The translations under genes were made by a program, and so were the position numbers. A DNA stretch of 64,000 bases from Streptomyces sp. 378 (lineage in GTDB: Bacteria > Actinomycetota > Actinomycetes > Streptomycetales > Streptomycetaceae): NCBI RefSeq assembly GCF_030124145.1, contig NZ_JASKMS010000016.1, positions 1 through 64,000 on the forward strand, in the 5' to 3' direction. Below are positions 15,762 through 24,191 of this stretch, one piece after another (within the stretch, counting starts at the first letter, position 1; the number at the start of each line of letters is the position of its first letter). Under the pieces are notes generated by a model. That model was not told the origin of the DNA, ran no database searches, and was given only the letters and a program-made list of their open reading frames with translations.

Positions 15762-18700
15762 GTGAGCAGCAAGTTCGTGCGGCCCGCCGCCGAGGGGGCC
15801 GATCCGTTCGGTACCGCCCGTCTGCGGCGCGGTGTCCTCGACGCCTGGGCCACCAGCCCCGCCCGGTTCCGCGAGGACGCCAATGCCGAGGAGGACCTGG
15901 TTCTCGGCGGCTACCGGGACCGGCTCGTCGTGGAACTCGCCCAGAACGCGGCCGACGCGGCGGCCCGGGCCGCGGTGCCGGGACGGCTGCGGCTCACCCT
16001 GCGGGACGGGGTGCTCGTCGCGGCCAACACCGGAGCACCGCTGGACGCGGCCGGGGTCGAGTCGCTGTCCACGCTGCGGGCGTCGGCCAAGAGGAACTCG
16101 GGGGACACGTCCTCCGTGGGGCGGTTCGGCGTCGGCTTCGCCGCCGTCCTCTCCGTCACCGACGAGCCCGCCGTCGTCGGCCGGCACGGCGGCGTGCGGT
16201 GGTCGCTGGCCGAGGCCAGGGCCCTGGCCGCCGAGACCGCCCGGCACAGCCCCGGCCTCGGGGACGAGGTCCGGCGGCGGGACGGGCACGTCCCCCTGCT
16301 GCGGCTGCCCTACGCCGCCGAGGGCACCGCCCCCGACCCGTACGACACGGCCGTCATCCTGCCCCTGCGGGACGCGGCCGCCGCCGACCTCGCCGAGCGG
16401 CTCCTGAAGGCCGTCGACGACGCCCTGCTGCTCACCCTGCCCGGGCTGCACGAGCTGGTCGTCGAGATCAACGGGGAGAACCCGCGGACCCTCACCCGCC
16501 GGACCGACGGGCCCTTCACCGTCGTCGACGACTCCGCCCACGGCGTCACCCACTGGCGCAGCGCCGCAGCCCACGGCCCCCTCACCCCCGACCTGCTCGC
16601 CGACCGGCCCGTCGAGGAGCGGCTTCGGCCCCACTGGTCCGTCACCTGGGCCGTGCCCGTGGACAGCGACGGCAGCCCGGCCCGGCCCCGCACCAACGCG
16701 GTCGTGCACGCCCCCACCCCGAGCGACGAGCCGCTCGGCGTCCCGGCCCTGCTCATCGCCTCGTTCCCGCTGGACTCCACCCGCCGGCACGCCGCCCCCG
16801 GCCCGCTGACCGACTTCCTGGTCCAGCGCGCGGCCGACGCCTACGCCGAACTCCTCGGCCACTGGCGGCCGGTGACCTCCGGGATCATCGACCTCGTGCC
16901 CGGGCCGCTCGGCAAGGGCGAACTGGACGGTGCCCTGCGCCGGGCCATCCTGGAGCGGCTGCCGCGGACCGCGTTCCTCCCGCCCGCCCTCCCGCCCCGC
17001 GAGGACGACGACCTGCCGGATTCCCTGCGGCCCCGGGACGCCGAGGTCGTCGAGGGCGCGGGCGCGGACACCGTGCGGGTGCTCGCCGAGGTGCTGCCCA
17101 CCCTGCTGCCCGCCGGGCTGGAGCGGCGCGCCGAGCTGCGGACCCTGGGCGTCGCCCGGGTCCCGCTGACCGACGCGATCGATCGGCTGGCCGGACTGGA
17201 GAAGGAACCCGGCTGGTGGCGGCGGCTCTACGACAGCCTGGCCGGGACCGACCCGGAGCGGCTGTCGGGGCTTCCGGTCCCGCTGGCGGACGGCAGGACG
17301 ACCATCGGGCCCCGGCAGGTGCTCCTGCCCGGCGCGGAAGCCGCCCGGATCGACCCCGAGGTGCTGGCCCGGCTCGGCCTGAAGGTCGCCCACCCGGATG
17401 CCGCCCATCCGATCCTGGAGAAGCTCGGCGCCCTGCCCGCGACCCCCCGGGCCGTCCTCACCACCCCGCAGGTCCGGACCGCCGTCGCCGCGTCCCTGGA
17501 CGACGAGGGGGGCGTGAACTGGGAAGAGGACGTCCTCGACGCCGACGAACTGGCCGACACCGTGCTCGCGCTGGTGCGGGACGCCGGCCTCCAGCCCGGT
17601 GAGGAGCCCTGGCTCGGCGCGCTAGCCCTGCCCGACGAGGACGGCGAACCGGCCCCGGCCTGCGAACTGGTCTACCCCGGCGGTCCCTTCGCCCAGGTCA
17701 TGCGCGAGGGCGAACTCGCCTGCGTGGACGCCGAACTGGCCGCCAAGTGGGGCGAGCAGCCGCTGGCCGCCTGCGGTGTCCTGGTGGACTTCGCGGTCGT
17801 CCGCGCCACCGACGTCGTCCTCGACCCCGACGAACTGGAGCCGCGCGAGGGCGACTTCGCCGAGCCGGACGACGCGGGCCTGCTGGACGCCGTCGACGTG
17901 TGGTGCGAGGACGTCCTCGACCGCTTCCCGGACAGCCCGGTGCCGCCGGTCGCCATCGAGATCCTCGCCGTACGGGACCTGGACCTGGTCGACGAGGACA
18001 AGTGGGCGCAGGCGCTCGCGCTGCTGTCCCGGCCGCCGTTCAGGGACGCGATCGTGCAGCCCGTGCGGATCCTGCTGCCGGACGGGACCCACGAGGCCGT
18101 CCGGCCGTACACCGCCTGGTGGTTGCGCGGCAACCCGGTGCTCGACGGCCGCCGCCCGGCCGGACTGCGGGCCGCCGGCGGCGACCCGCTGCTGCGCGGG
18201 CTGTACGACGAGGCCGATGCGACCGGGTTCGAGGACGAGCAGGTGCTGCGGGCCCTGGGGGTGCGCACCTCCGTCGCCGCGCTGCTGGACGAGCCCGGCG
18301 GTGCCGCCGAGCTGCTCGACCGGCTCGCCGACCCCGAACGGGAGGTGACGGGCGCTCAGCTGCACGCCCTGTACGGGGCGCTGGCCGATCTGGACCCCGA
18401 GCAGGTGACCCTGCCGGACGACCTGCGGGCCGTCACCGACGGCCGGGTGGAGGTCGTGGACGCGGCCGACGCCGTGGTGTGCGACTCACCCGACCTGCTG
18501 CCGTTCACCGAGGGCGTCCCGCTGCTCCCCGTACGGCCGTCACGCGCCGCCGGGCTGGCCGAACTGTTCCAGGTGCGGCGGCTGAGCGAGTCCGTCACCG
18601 GTGAGGTCACCTCCGAGGGCACCGAGCACGACGTACCGGAGCCGGTGCGGGTGCTGCTGGGCCGGCGGACCCCCTCCACCTACGTCGAGCACGAGGAACT

Positions 18701-18890
18701 CGTCGTCGACGGTGTGGAGATCGACTGGCGGCTCACCGACGACGGCGTGCTGCACGCGGCCACGCTGGAGGGTGTCGCCGCCGGGCTCGCCTGGGCGGCG
18801 GGGCAGTGGCCGCGGCGGTTCGAGGTGGGGGCGCTGCTGGAGGACCCGTCCCGCACGGAGGAGCTGGCGCGGGACCGGTGGTTCGACTGA
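15762..18890 (+). CDS. Sacsin-like GHKL ATPase-domain protein
   Basis: A 1042-residue protein. The first 200 residues are a GHKL (Hsp90/MutL-type) ATP-binding domain: N-box ELAQNAADAA, a DGVLVAANTG loop and the glycine-rich SVGRFGVGFAA lid motif, the arrangement seen in sacsin-type proteins. The rest is a large acidic region without clear motifs, repeating short PLADGR/LP segments. Role unknown; the family is assumed to act as an ATP-driven chaperone or scaffold. The GTG start is well supported by GAGGAGAAGGAA upstream. Likely monocistronic. Confidence 0.85.
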   Translation: MSSKFVRPAAEGADPFGTARLRRGVLDAWATSPARFREDANAEEDLVLGGYRDRLVVELAQNAADAAARAAVPGRLRLTLRDGVLVAANTGAPLDAAGVESLSTLRASAKRNSGDTSSVGRFGVGFAAVLSVTDEPAVVGRHGGVRWSLAEARALAAETARHSPGLGDEVRRRDGHVPLLRLPYAAEGTAPDPYDTAVILPLRDAAAADLAERLLKAVDDALLLTLPGLHELVVEINGENPRTLTRRTDGPFTVVDDSAHGVTHWRSAAAHGPLTPDLLADRPVEERLRPHWSVTWAVPVDSDGSPARPRTNAVVHAPTPSDEPLGVPALLIASFPLDSTRRHAAPGPLTDFLVQRAADAYAELLGHWRPVTSGIIDLVPGPLGKGELDGALRRAILERLPRTAFLPPALPPREDDDLPDSLRPRDAEVVEGAGADTVRVLAEVLPTLLPAGLERRAELRTLGVARVPLTDAIDRLAGLEKEPGWWRRLYDSLAGTDPERLSGLPVPLADGRTTIGPRQVLLPGAEAARIDPEVLARLGLKVAHPDAAHPILEKLGALPATPRAVLTTPQVRTAVAASLDDEGGVNWEEDVLDADELADTVLALVRDAGLQPGEEPWLGALALPDEDGEPAPACELVYPGGPFAQVMREGELACVDAELAAKWGEQPLAACGVLVDFAVVRATDVVLDPDELEPREGDFAEPDDAGLLDAVDVWCEDVLDRFPDSPVPPVAIEILAVRDLDLVDEDKWAQALALLSRPPFRDAIVQPVRILLPDGTHEAVRPYTAWWLRGNPVLDGRRPAGLRAAGGDPLLRGLYDEADATGFEDEQVLRALGVRTSVAALLDEPGGAAELLDRLADPEREVTGAQLHALYGALADLDPEQVTLPDDLRAVTDGRVEVVDAADAVVCDSPDLLPFTEGVPLLPVRPSRAAGLAELFQVRRLSESVTGEVTSEGTEHDVPEPVRVLLGRRTPSTYVEHEELVVDGVEIDWRLTDDGVLHAATLEGVAAGLAWAAGQWPRRFEVGALLEDPSRTEELARDRWFD

Positions 18891-19022
18891 GCGGAATCGA
18901 CCGATTCAGTGGAGACTTGGGGCTGTTGGTGAAAACTGGCGCACATATTTTTCACCTGCCGTACAACCAAGCGCACTGCTGAACTATCTGATCATGCGAG
19001 TCAACAGACTCCACGATCACTT

Positions 19023-19056
19023 GGGCCCCGAGAGCCGACGACGAGCACCGGGGCCC
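19023..19056. promoter_or_regulatory. 5'-leader hairpin upstream of secreted protein
   Basis: GGGCCCCG at 19023-19030 pairs with CGGGGCCC at 19049-19056 across an 18-base loop, about 20 bases before the ATG at 19076. The stretch 18930-19010 just upstream is unusually A/T-rich for this genome and probably holds the promoter. The hairpin could be a leader element or simply stabilise the message. Confidence 0.4.
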
Positions 19057-19075
19057 CTCTCCAATTGGAGAACGC

Positions 19076-19984
19076 ATGCGTATCCGAGCCACCGTGGCCG
19101 CCGTCACCGGCGCCCTGGCCCTCTCCGCCCTCGCCGTGCCGGCCGCGCAGGCCGCGGAGCCGAAGGTTCCCGCGAACATCGCCGCCGCCAGCGAGGTCGT
19201 CCACGCCGACTCCGGCCGGTCGGCCTTCGCCGCCGACGTGGACGGCGGGCCGATCGCCCTGAACGCGACCTTCTCCTCGGTCAAGGTCAACAACGGCAAG
19301 AACGTCAAGGTCGGCACCACCAACGTGGTCAAGGTCCCGGTGTCCTTCACGCTGACCCACGGCCAGGAAGTGGACATCCACGCCCCGGACTTCTTCGCGG
19401 CCGTCGAGCTGTACCGCGGTCCCTCGTTCGAGGAGACGGTCTTCTTCTTCGACAGCAACGACGCGACCTGCACGGACTCCTCCGCGACCGTCGCCCACTG
19501 CAAGGCCACCGTCGCGATCGACCCGTACGCGCTGCTGAACGAGGACGCCGGCTCCTGGAAGGCGGCGGCGTTCGCGGTCGCGTTCAACGGTGAGGACCCG
19601 GAGAACCCGAACCTGGACAACGTCGGTGTCGCGGTGAAGGACCCGACGAACTCCTTCAAGCTCCAGCGGTACTCCAAGCTGACGGTCAACGCCTCGCCGG
19701 AGCCGGTGAAGAAGGGCAAGACCATCACGGTCACCGGCAAGCTGTCCCGCGCCAACTGGGACGACAACAAGTACCACGGCTACACCAACCAGTCGGTGAA
19801 GCTGCAGTTCCGCAAGAAGAACTCCAACACCTACACCACCGTGAAGACCATCAAGTCCAACTCCACGGGCGGACTGAAGACCACCGTCAAGGCCGCCACG
19901 GACGGCTACTTCCGCTACTCCTTCGCGGGCACCACGACCACCCCGGCGGTCAACGCCACGGGTGACTTCGTCGACGTGCGATAA
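19076..19984 (+). CDS. Secreted protein with C-terminal Ig-like domain
   Basis: A 302-residue exported protein: Sec signal peptide ending PAAQA at about residue 26, then a beta-rich domain (NATFSSVKVNNGKNVKVGTT) resembling DUF5707-type Streptomyces proteins, and a C-terminal immunoglobulin-like domain starting around residue 200 (SPEPVKKGKTITVTGKLS). A disulfide between the cysteines in DATCTDSS and AHCKAT is likely. No catalytic residues recognised; an extracellular binding or structural role is inferred. GGAG precedes the ATG. The gene stands alone between a long A/T-rich leader and a strong hairpin. Confidence 0.82.
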   Translation: MRIRATVAAVTGALALSALAVPAAQAAEPKVPANIAAASEVVHADSGRSAFAADVDGGPIALNATFSSVKVNNGKNVKVGTTNVVKVPVSFTLTHGQEVDIHAPDFFAAVELYRGPSFEETVFFFDSNDATCTDSSATVAHCKATVAIDPYALLNEDAGSWKAAAFAVAFNGEDPENPNLDNVGVAVKDPTNSFKLQRYSKLTVNASPEPVKKGKTITVTGKLSRANWDDNKYHGYTNQSVKLQFRKKNSNTYTTVKTIKSNSTGGLKTTVKAATDGYFRYSFAGTTTTPAVNATGDFVDVR

Positions 19985-20010
19985 CACCGTTCGCGCAACG
20001 ACGTGAAGTA

Positions 20011-20070
20011 GCAGCGCCCCGCAAGGGGCGCGGGCAACCGCGCGATCAGCCCCGTACGGGGCGCGGACGG
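20011..20070. terminator. GNRA-capped hairpin terminator, dispersed-repeat-like
   Basis: GCGCCCC (20014-20020) and GGGGCGC (20025-20031) form a 7-bp stem capped by GCAA. It is followed by CGGGCAACCGCG and a second imperfect repeat (CCCCGTACGGGG). From memory, sequences of this kind recur between many Streptomyces genes. Here it separates the convergent secreted-protein and P-type ATPase genes and probably ends both transcripts. Confidence 0.7.
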
Positions 20071-20105
20071 AACTCGGCGGAGAGCCTCACGGCCCGAGCC
20101 GAGCG

Positions 20106-22499
20106 CTAAGCGGGAAAGCGGCGGTCCACCCACCTCCACAGGAGTTCCAGGGTGGCCGCCGCCACCGCCGCGATGCCGACGGCGGTCCACGGCATCGTCA
20201 TCCCGACCAGCTTCAGCGCGAAGAAGTGCTGCAACCACGGCACGATCAGCACCAGCAGGAACGCCCCGGCCATGGACGCGACGAGGGCGACACGCCACCA
20301 GGTGTAGGGCCGGGCGATGATCGCCAGCACCCACATGGAGATCAGGAAGAGCGTCAGCGTCGCCGCACTCGTCTCCGCGTCCAGCGCCCCCGCACCCGTG
20401 TAGTGATCCCGGGCGATCAGATACATCGCGAAGGTCGCCACCGCCGCCACGACCCCGCCCGGGATCGCGTACCGCATGACCCGCCGTACGAAGTTCGGCT
20501 TCGCGCGTTCCTTGTTGGGCGCGAGCGCCAGGAAGAACGCCGGGATGCCGATGGTCAGCGTGGAGAGCAGAGTCAGGTGGCGCGGCAGGAACGGGTACTC
20601 CACCTGCGAGCACACCACCAGGACGGCGAGCAGCACCGAGTAGACCGTCTTGACCAGGAACAGGGTCGCCACGCGGGTGATGTTGCCGATGACCCGGCGC
20701 CCCTCGGCCACCACCGACGGCAGCGTCGCGAAGCTGTTGTTCAGCAGCACGATCTGCGCGACCGCCCGGGTCGCCTCCGAGCCGGAGCCCATCGCCACGC
20801 CGATGTCGGCGTCCTTCAGGGCGAGCACGTCGTTCACCCCGTCACCGGTCATCGCGACCGTGTGCCCGCGGGACTGGAGCGCCCCCACCATGTTCCGCTT
20901 CTGTTGCGGGGTGACCCGCCCGAACACCGTGCCGTCGTCGAGGGCGTCGGCCATCCCGTCCTGCTCGGCGGGCAGCCGGCGCGCGTCGACGGTGGTGCCG
21001 GACAGCCCGAGCTTGGCGGCGACCGCTCCCACCGACACCGCGTTGTCACCGGAGATGACCTTGGCCCGGACGTCCTGGTCGGCGAAGTAGCGCAGGGTGT
21101 CGGAGGCATCCGGCCGCAGCCGCTGCTCCAGCACGACCAGGGCGGTGGGCCGCGCCCCCGTCGTCACGTCGGGATCGCCCAGGTCCCGCGCGACCCGGGC
21201 GAGCAGCAACACCCTGAGGCCCTGCTCGTTCAGCCGCCCGGTCTCGGCGAGGGCCGGATCGTCCTCCGCCAGCAGCACGTCGGGCGCGCCCAGCAGCCAT
21301 CGGCTCGACCGCCCGTCGCCCTCGCTGAGCGCGGCGCCGCTGTACTTGCGGGCCGAGGAGAACGGCAGGGCCTCGGTGCAGCGCCAGTCCTCGACCGCCG
21401 GGTAGGTGTCGATGATCGCCTTCAGGGAGGCGTTCGGCCGCGGGTCCGACGCGCCGAGTGCGCCGAGCACCTTGCGTACGTACGTCTCGTCGGCGCCCTG
21501 GATCGGCCGTAGCTCGGTGACGTCCATGCCGCCCTCGGTGAGGGTGCCGGTCTTGTCGAGGCAGACGGTGTCGACCCGGGCCAGCCCCTCGATCGCGGGC
21601 AGCTCCTGCACCAGGCACTGCTTGCGGCCGAGGCGGATCACGCCGATGGCGAAGGCGACCGAGGTGAGCAGGACCAGGCCCTCGGGGACCATCGGTACGA
21701 TGCCGCCGACCGTGCGGGCGACCGAGTCGTCGAAGGCGTTCTCCTTGACGACCAGCTGGCTGATGACCAGGCCGATCGCGGTCGGGACCATCATCCACGT
21801 GACGTACTTGAGGATCGTGGAGATGCCCGAGCGCAGCTCGGACTGGACGAGGGTGAAGCGCGAGGCCTCCTCGGCGAGCTGGGCGGCGTAGGCCTCCCGG
21901 CCGACTTTCGTCGCCTGGAAGGCCCCGCCGCCCGCGACCACGAAGCTGCCCGACATGACCGGGTCGCCCGGGTGCTTGACGACCGGGTCGGCCTCGCCGG
22001 TGAGCAGCGACTCGTCGATCTCCAGCCCGTCGGCCTCGACACAGACGCCGTCGACGACGATCTTGTCGCCGGGCCCGATCTCGAGCAGGTCGTCCAGCAC
22101 GATCTCGGAGGTGCTGACCTGCGCGGCGGTCCCGTCCCGGCGTACGGTCGGCCGCACCTCGCCGATCAGCGCGAGCGAGTCCAGCGTCTTCTTCGCCCGC
22201 CACTCCTGGACGATCCCGATGCCGGTGTTGGCGAGGATCACGAACCCGAACAGGCTGTCCTGGATCGGCGCCACCACCAGCATGATCACCCACAGCACGC
22301 CGATGATCGCGTTGAAGCGGGTGAAGACGTTCGCACGGACGATGTCGACGGTGGACCGGCTGCTGCGCACCGGCACGTCGTTGACCTGGCCGCGTTCCAC
22401 CCGCTCGATGACCTGTGCACCGGTCAGGCCGGTCTCACGGGAGGTGACCGTCGCCGGCCGTGCGGAGTCGGTCCGGGCACCCGTGTCGAGATGCGTCAT
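20106..22499 (-). CDS. CtpE-like P-type cation-transporting ATPase
   Basis: A 797-residue P-type ATPase. Actuator motif TGEA at residues 167-170, membrane motif PEGL at 272-275, phosphorylation motif DKTGT at 315-319, hinge GDGVND near residue 560, and a C-terminal bundle of about six helices. The PEGL motif with surrounding VPMVPEGLVLLTS matches mycobacterial CtpE, a calcium uptake pump; calcium as substrate is therefore inferred. There is no N-terminal metal-binding domain, which argues against heavy-metal export. Monocistronic, read toward the secreted-protein gene. Confidence 0.92.
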   Translation of the reverse strand: MTHLDTGARTDSARPATVTSRETGLTGAQVIERVERGQVNDVPVRSSRSTVDIVRANVFTRFNAIIGVLWVIMLVVAPIQDSLFGFVILANTGIGIVQEWRAKKTLDSLALIGEVRPTVRRDGTAAQVSTSEIVLDDLLEIGPGDKIVVDGVCVEADGLEIDESLLTGEADPVVKHPGDPVMSGSFVVAGGGAFQATKVGREAYAAQLAEEASRFTLVQSELRSGISTILKYVTWMMVPTAIGLVISQLVVKENAFDDSVARTVGGIVPMVPEGLVLLTSVAFAIGVIRLGRKQCLVQELPAIEGLARVDTVCLDKTGTLTEGGMDVTELRPIQGADETYVRKVLGALGASDPRPNASLKAIIDTYPAVEDWRCTEALPFSSARKYSGAALSEGDGRSSRWLLGAPDVLLAEDDPALAETGRLNEQGLRVLLLARVARDLGDPDVTTGARPTALVVLEQRLRPDASDTLRYFADQDVRAKVISGDNAVSVGAVAAKLGLSGTTVDARRLPAEQDGMADALDDGTVFGRVTPQQKRNMVGALQSRGHTVAMTGDGVNDVLALKDADIGVAMGSGSEATRAVAQIVLLNNSFATLPSVVAEGRRVIGNITRVATLFLVKTVYSVLLAVLVVCSQVEYPFLPRHLTLLSTLTIGIPAFFLALAPNKERAKPNFVRRVMRYAIPGGVVAAVATFAMYLIARDHYTGAGALDAETSAATLTLFLISMWVLAIIARPYTWWRVALVASMAGAFLLVLIVPWLQHFFALKLVGMTMPWTAVGIAAVAAATLELLWRWVDRRFPA

Positions 22500-22632
22500 G
22501 CATTCGACGGTACGTGCGGTTTTGCCGCTTCACCCGCTGAATGCGGCGAAGATCCGACCTCAGACTGACGGACTTCGTGCCGTGGTCGTACGGGAGTTGT
22601 ACGCCGTAGGACCCCGGTGCCACGCCCCGGTG

Positions 22633-23478
22633 TCAGCCCGCCCGGCGTGCGGTGAACAGCAGGTACTCCCATTCCAGGACCGTCCCGTCCGAGCCTGTGC
22701 CGAGGTCGCCGTCGCGGGCGAGGTCCACCAGGGCACCGTCCAGGGCGGCGGCGCGTTCGGGCTCACCGGCGATGTTCTTGTAGACACTGATGGCCGGGCC
22801 GTAACGCTCCTTGAAGTAGTCGCGGAACATCTCGGGCGTCTCGAAGCGGTCGACCCGCACCGTGCGGCGCTCGGCCCTGACGTCCGTGACCCGGTCGCCG
22901 AGGAGGGCGCGCACATGGTCCTCGTCCCCCCACAGCGGGGGCGGCTGGGCACCGGGCGGGGGCGGTGGCGCGTACGGCTTCATCGCGGCGAACATCCGGC
23001 CGATGAAGCCCTGCGGCGTCCAGCTGAGCAGCCCGATGGTGCCGCCCGGACGGCAGACCCGGACGAGTTCGTCGGCGGCCCGCTGATGGTGCGGGGCGAA
23101 CATGACGCCCACGCAGGACAGCACGGTGTCGAACTCCGCGTCGCCGAAGGGCAGGGCCTCGGCGTCGGCCTCCCGCCAGGTGAGGTCCGCGCCCTGCTTC
23201 CCGGCCTCCCGGCGGCCCGCTTCGAAGAGCTCCGGGGTCAGGTCGGCGGCCACCACGTCCGCGCCGGCGAGGGCCGCCGGGATCGCGGCGTTGCCGGAAC
23301 CGGCTCCCACGTCCAGCACCCGCCGGCCGGAGCCCACCCCGCACGCCTCGACCAGGATCGCTCCCAGTTCGGGGATGACCTCGGCGGCCAGGGACGGGTA
23401 GTCGCCCTGGGCCCACATCGCCCGGTGCTTGGACTTCAGGGCACGGTCGGCCTCGGCCGCGCTGTCTCGCATCGTCAT
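22633..23478 (-). CDS. Class I SAM-dependent methyltransferase
   Basis: A 281-residue methyltransferase: motif I VLDVGAGSGNAAIPAA, acidic residue of motif II in VVAADLTP, motif IV with DTVLSCVGVMFAPHH, and RVCRPGG. A proline-rich insertion (PPPPPGAQPPP) lies about residue 178. Ubiquinone/menaquinone-type (UbiE-like) fold; substrate not predictable. The ATG at 23478 follows GAGGAG with seven-base spacing, which excludes the GTG five codons upstream. Monocistronic, with the MITE-like element B behind its promoter region. Confidence 0.88.
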   Translation of the reverse strand: MTMRDSAAEADRALKSKHRAMWAQGDYPSLAAEVIPELGAILVEACGVGSGRRVLDVGAGSGNAAIPAALAGADVVAADLTPELFEAGRREAGKQGADLTWREADAEALPFGDAEFDTVLSCVGVMFAPHHQRAADELVRVCRPGGTIGLLSWTPQGFIGRMFAAMKPYAPPPPPGAQPPPLWGDEDHVRALLGDRVTDVRAERRTVRVDRFETPEMFRDYFKERYGPAISVYKNIAGEPERAAALDGALVDLARDGDLGTGSDGTVLEWEYLLFTARRAG

Positions 23479-23590
23479 CGCCGCACTCCTCACCGGTCGG
23501 GCGGCGGTTTCGCGCCGACGGTTCTCGAGCGTTTCGCCGCCTTGTACGAGCGTAGGGAGAGGGCGGAGGCGTGTCTCGGGGAAGAGCGGG

Positions 23591-23795
23591 CTAGTGCCGC
23601 GGCGGGCAACGTTTGCCCGTCAAGGAGCGGCGTCCGGTGCGTGCTCTCGGCGTGCCGGGTGCAAGCCCTCGTACTGGGTGTACTCGGGCTTGTGCCCGGT
23701 GCGGCGGTGGGGGCCCCTCCCGTTCGAGCGAAGCCGAGAACGGGGGAGCGTGCCGGGCGTCACGACGGGGCGAACGTTGCCTGCTGCGGCACTAG
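23591..23795. mobile_element. MITE-like element B: 23-bp terminal inverted repeats
   Basis: The 205-bp element is bounded by a 23-bp arm beginning CTAGTGCCGCGGCGG at 23591 and its inverse at 23773-23795, 21 of 23 bases matching. It has no open frame of note. Inside are two hairpins, one with arms CTCCCGTTC and GAACGGGGGAG. Two 20-bp internal blocks (23622-23641 and 23748-23767) match the core of element A at 9327-9427. The right end is followed directly by another CTAG, a possible target duplication. No transposase of its own. Confidence 0.82.
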
Positions 23796-24074
23796 CTAGG
23801 GAGCTTCGGGCGTCGCCGTCAGGTGCTCGTCGGACGCCGCCCGCTTGATCGCGGCTTCACGCCTGCGGACGTACCAGATGCCGATCAGTCCCAGCCCGGC
23901 ACCGGCCAGGCAGGTCCACACCCACCAGGTGTGGCCGTGGTCGTCGAACCAGCCGTAGAAGGGGAGCTGGACGAGGAAGAGAACGAACCACAGGATCGTG
24001 CCGCCGGTGACGGTGGCGACCACGGGGCCCTCCAAGGGCTCCGGCGCCTCGTGTCGGGGGGTCCATTTCGCCAT
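23796..24074 (-). CDS. DUF2530 membrane protein
   Basis: A 92-residue protein of the actinobacterial DUF2530 family with two membrane helices (TGGTILWFVLFLVQLPFYGW and VWTCLAGAGLGLIGIWYV) separated by a short HGHTWW loop, followed by a basic cytoplasmic tail (RRREAAIKR). Function unknown. Its TAG stop is formed by the bases adjoining the right end of MITE-like element B, so insertion may have altered the last residues. Divergent from the purine permease gene. Confidence 0.85.
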   Translation of the reverse strand: MAKWTPRHEAPEPLEGPVVATVTGGTILWFVLFLVQLPFYGWFDDHGHTWWVWTCLAGAGLGLIGIWYVRRREAAIKRAASDEHLTATPEAP

Positions 24075-24191
24075 GGGGACAGCTTACGAGGCGATCAGGT
24101 CTACGCGCGGAGATGGCCGATCGCGCTCTTATACGTTCATACTGAAACGGTTTGTGTCTGTCCACTTCTCTTCGTAGGAAACACCAAACAC

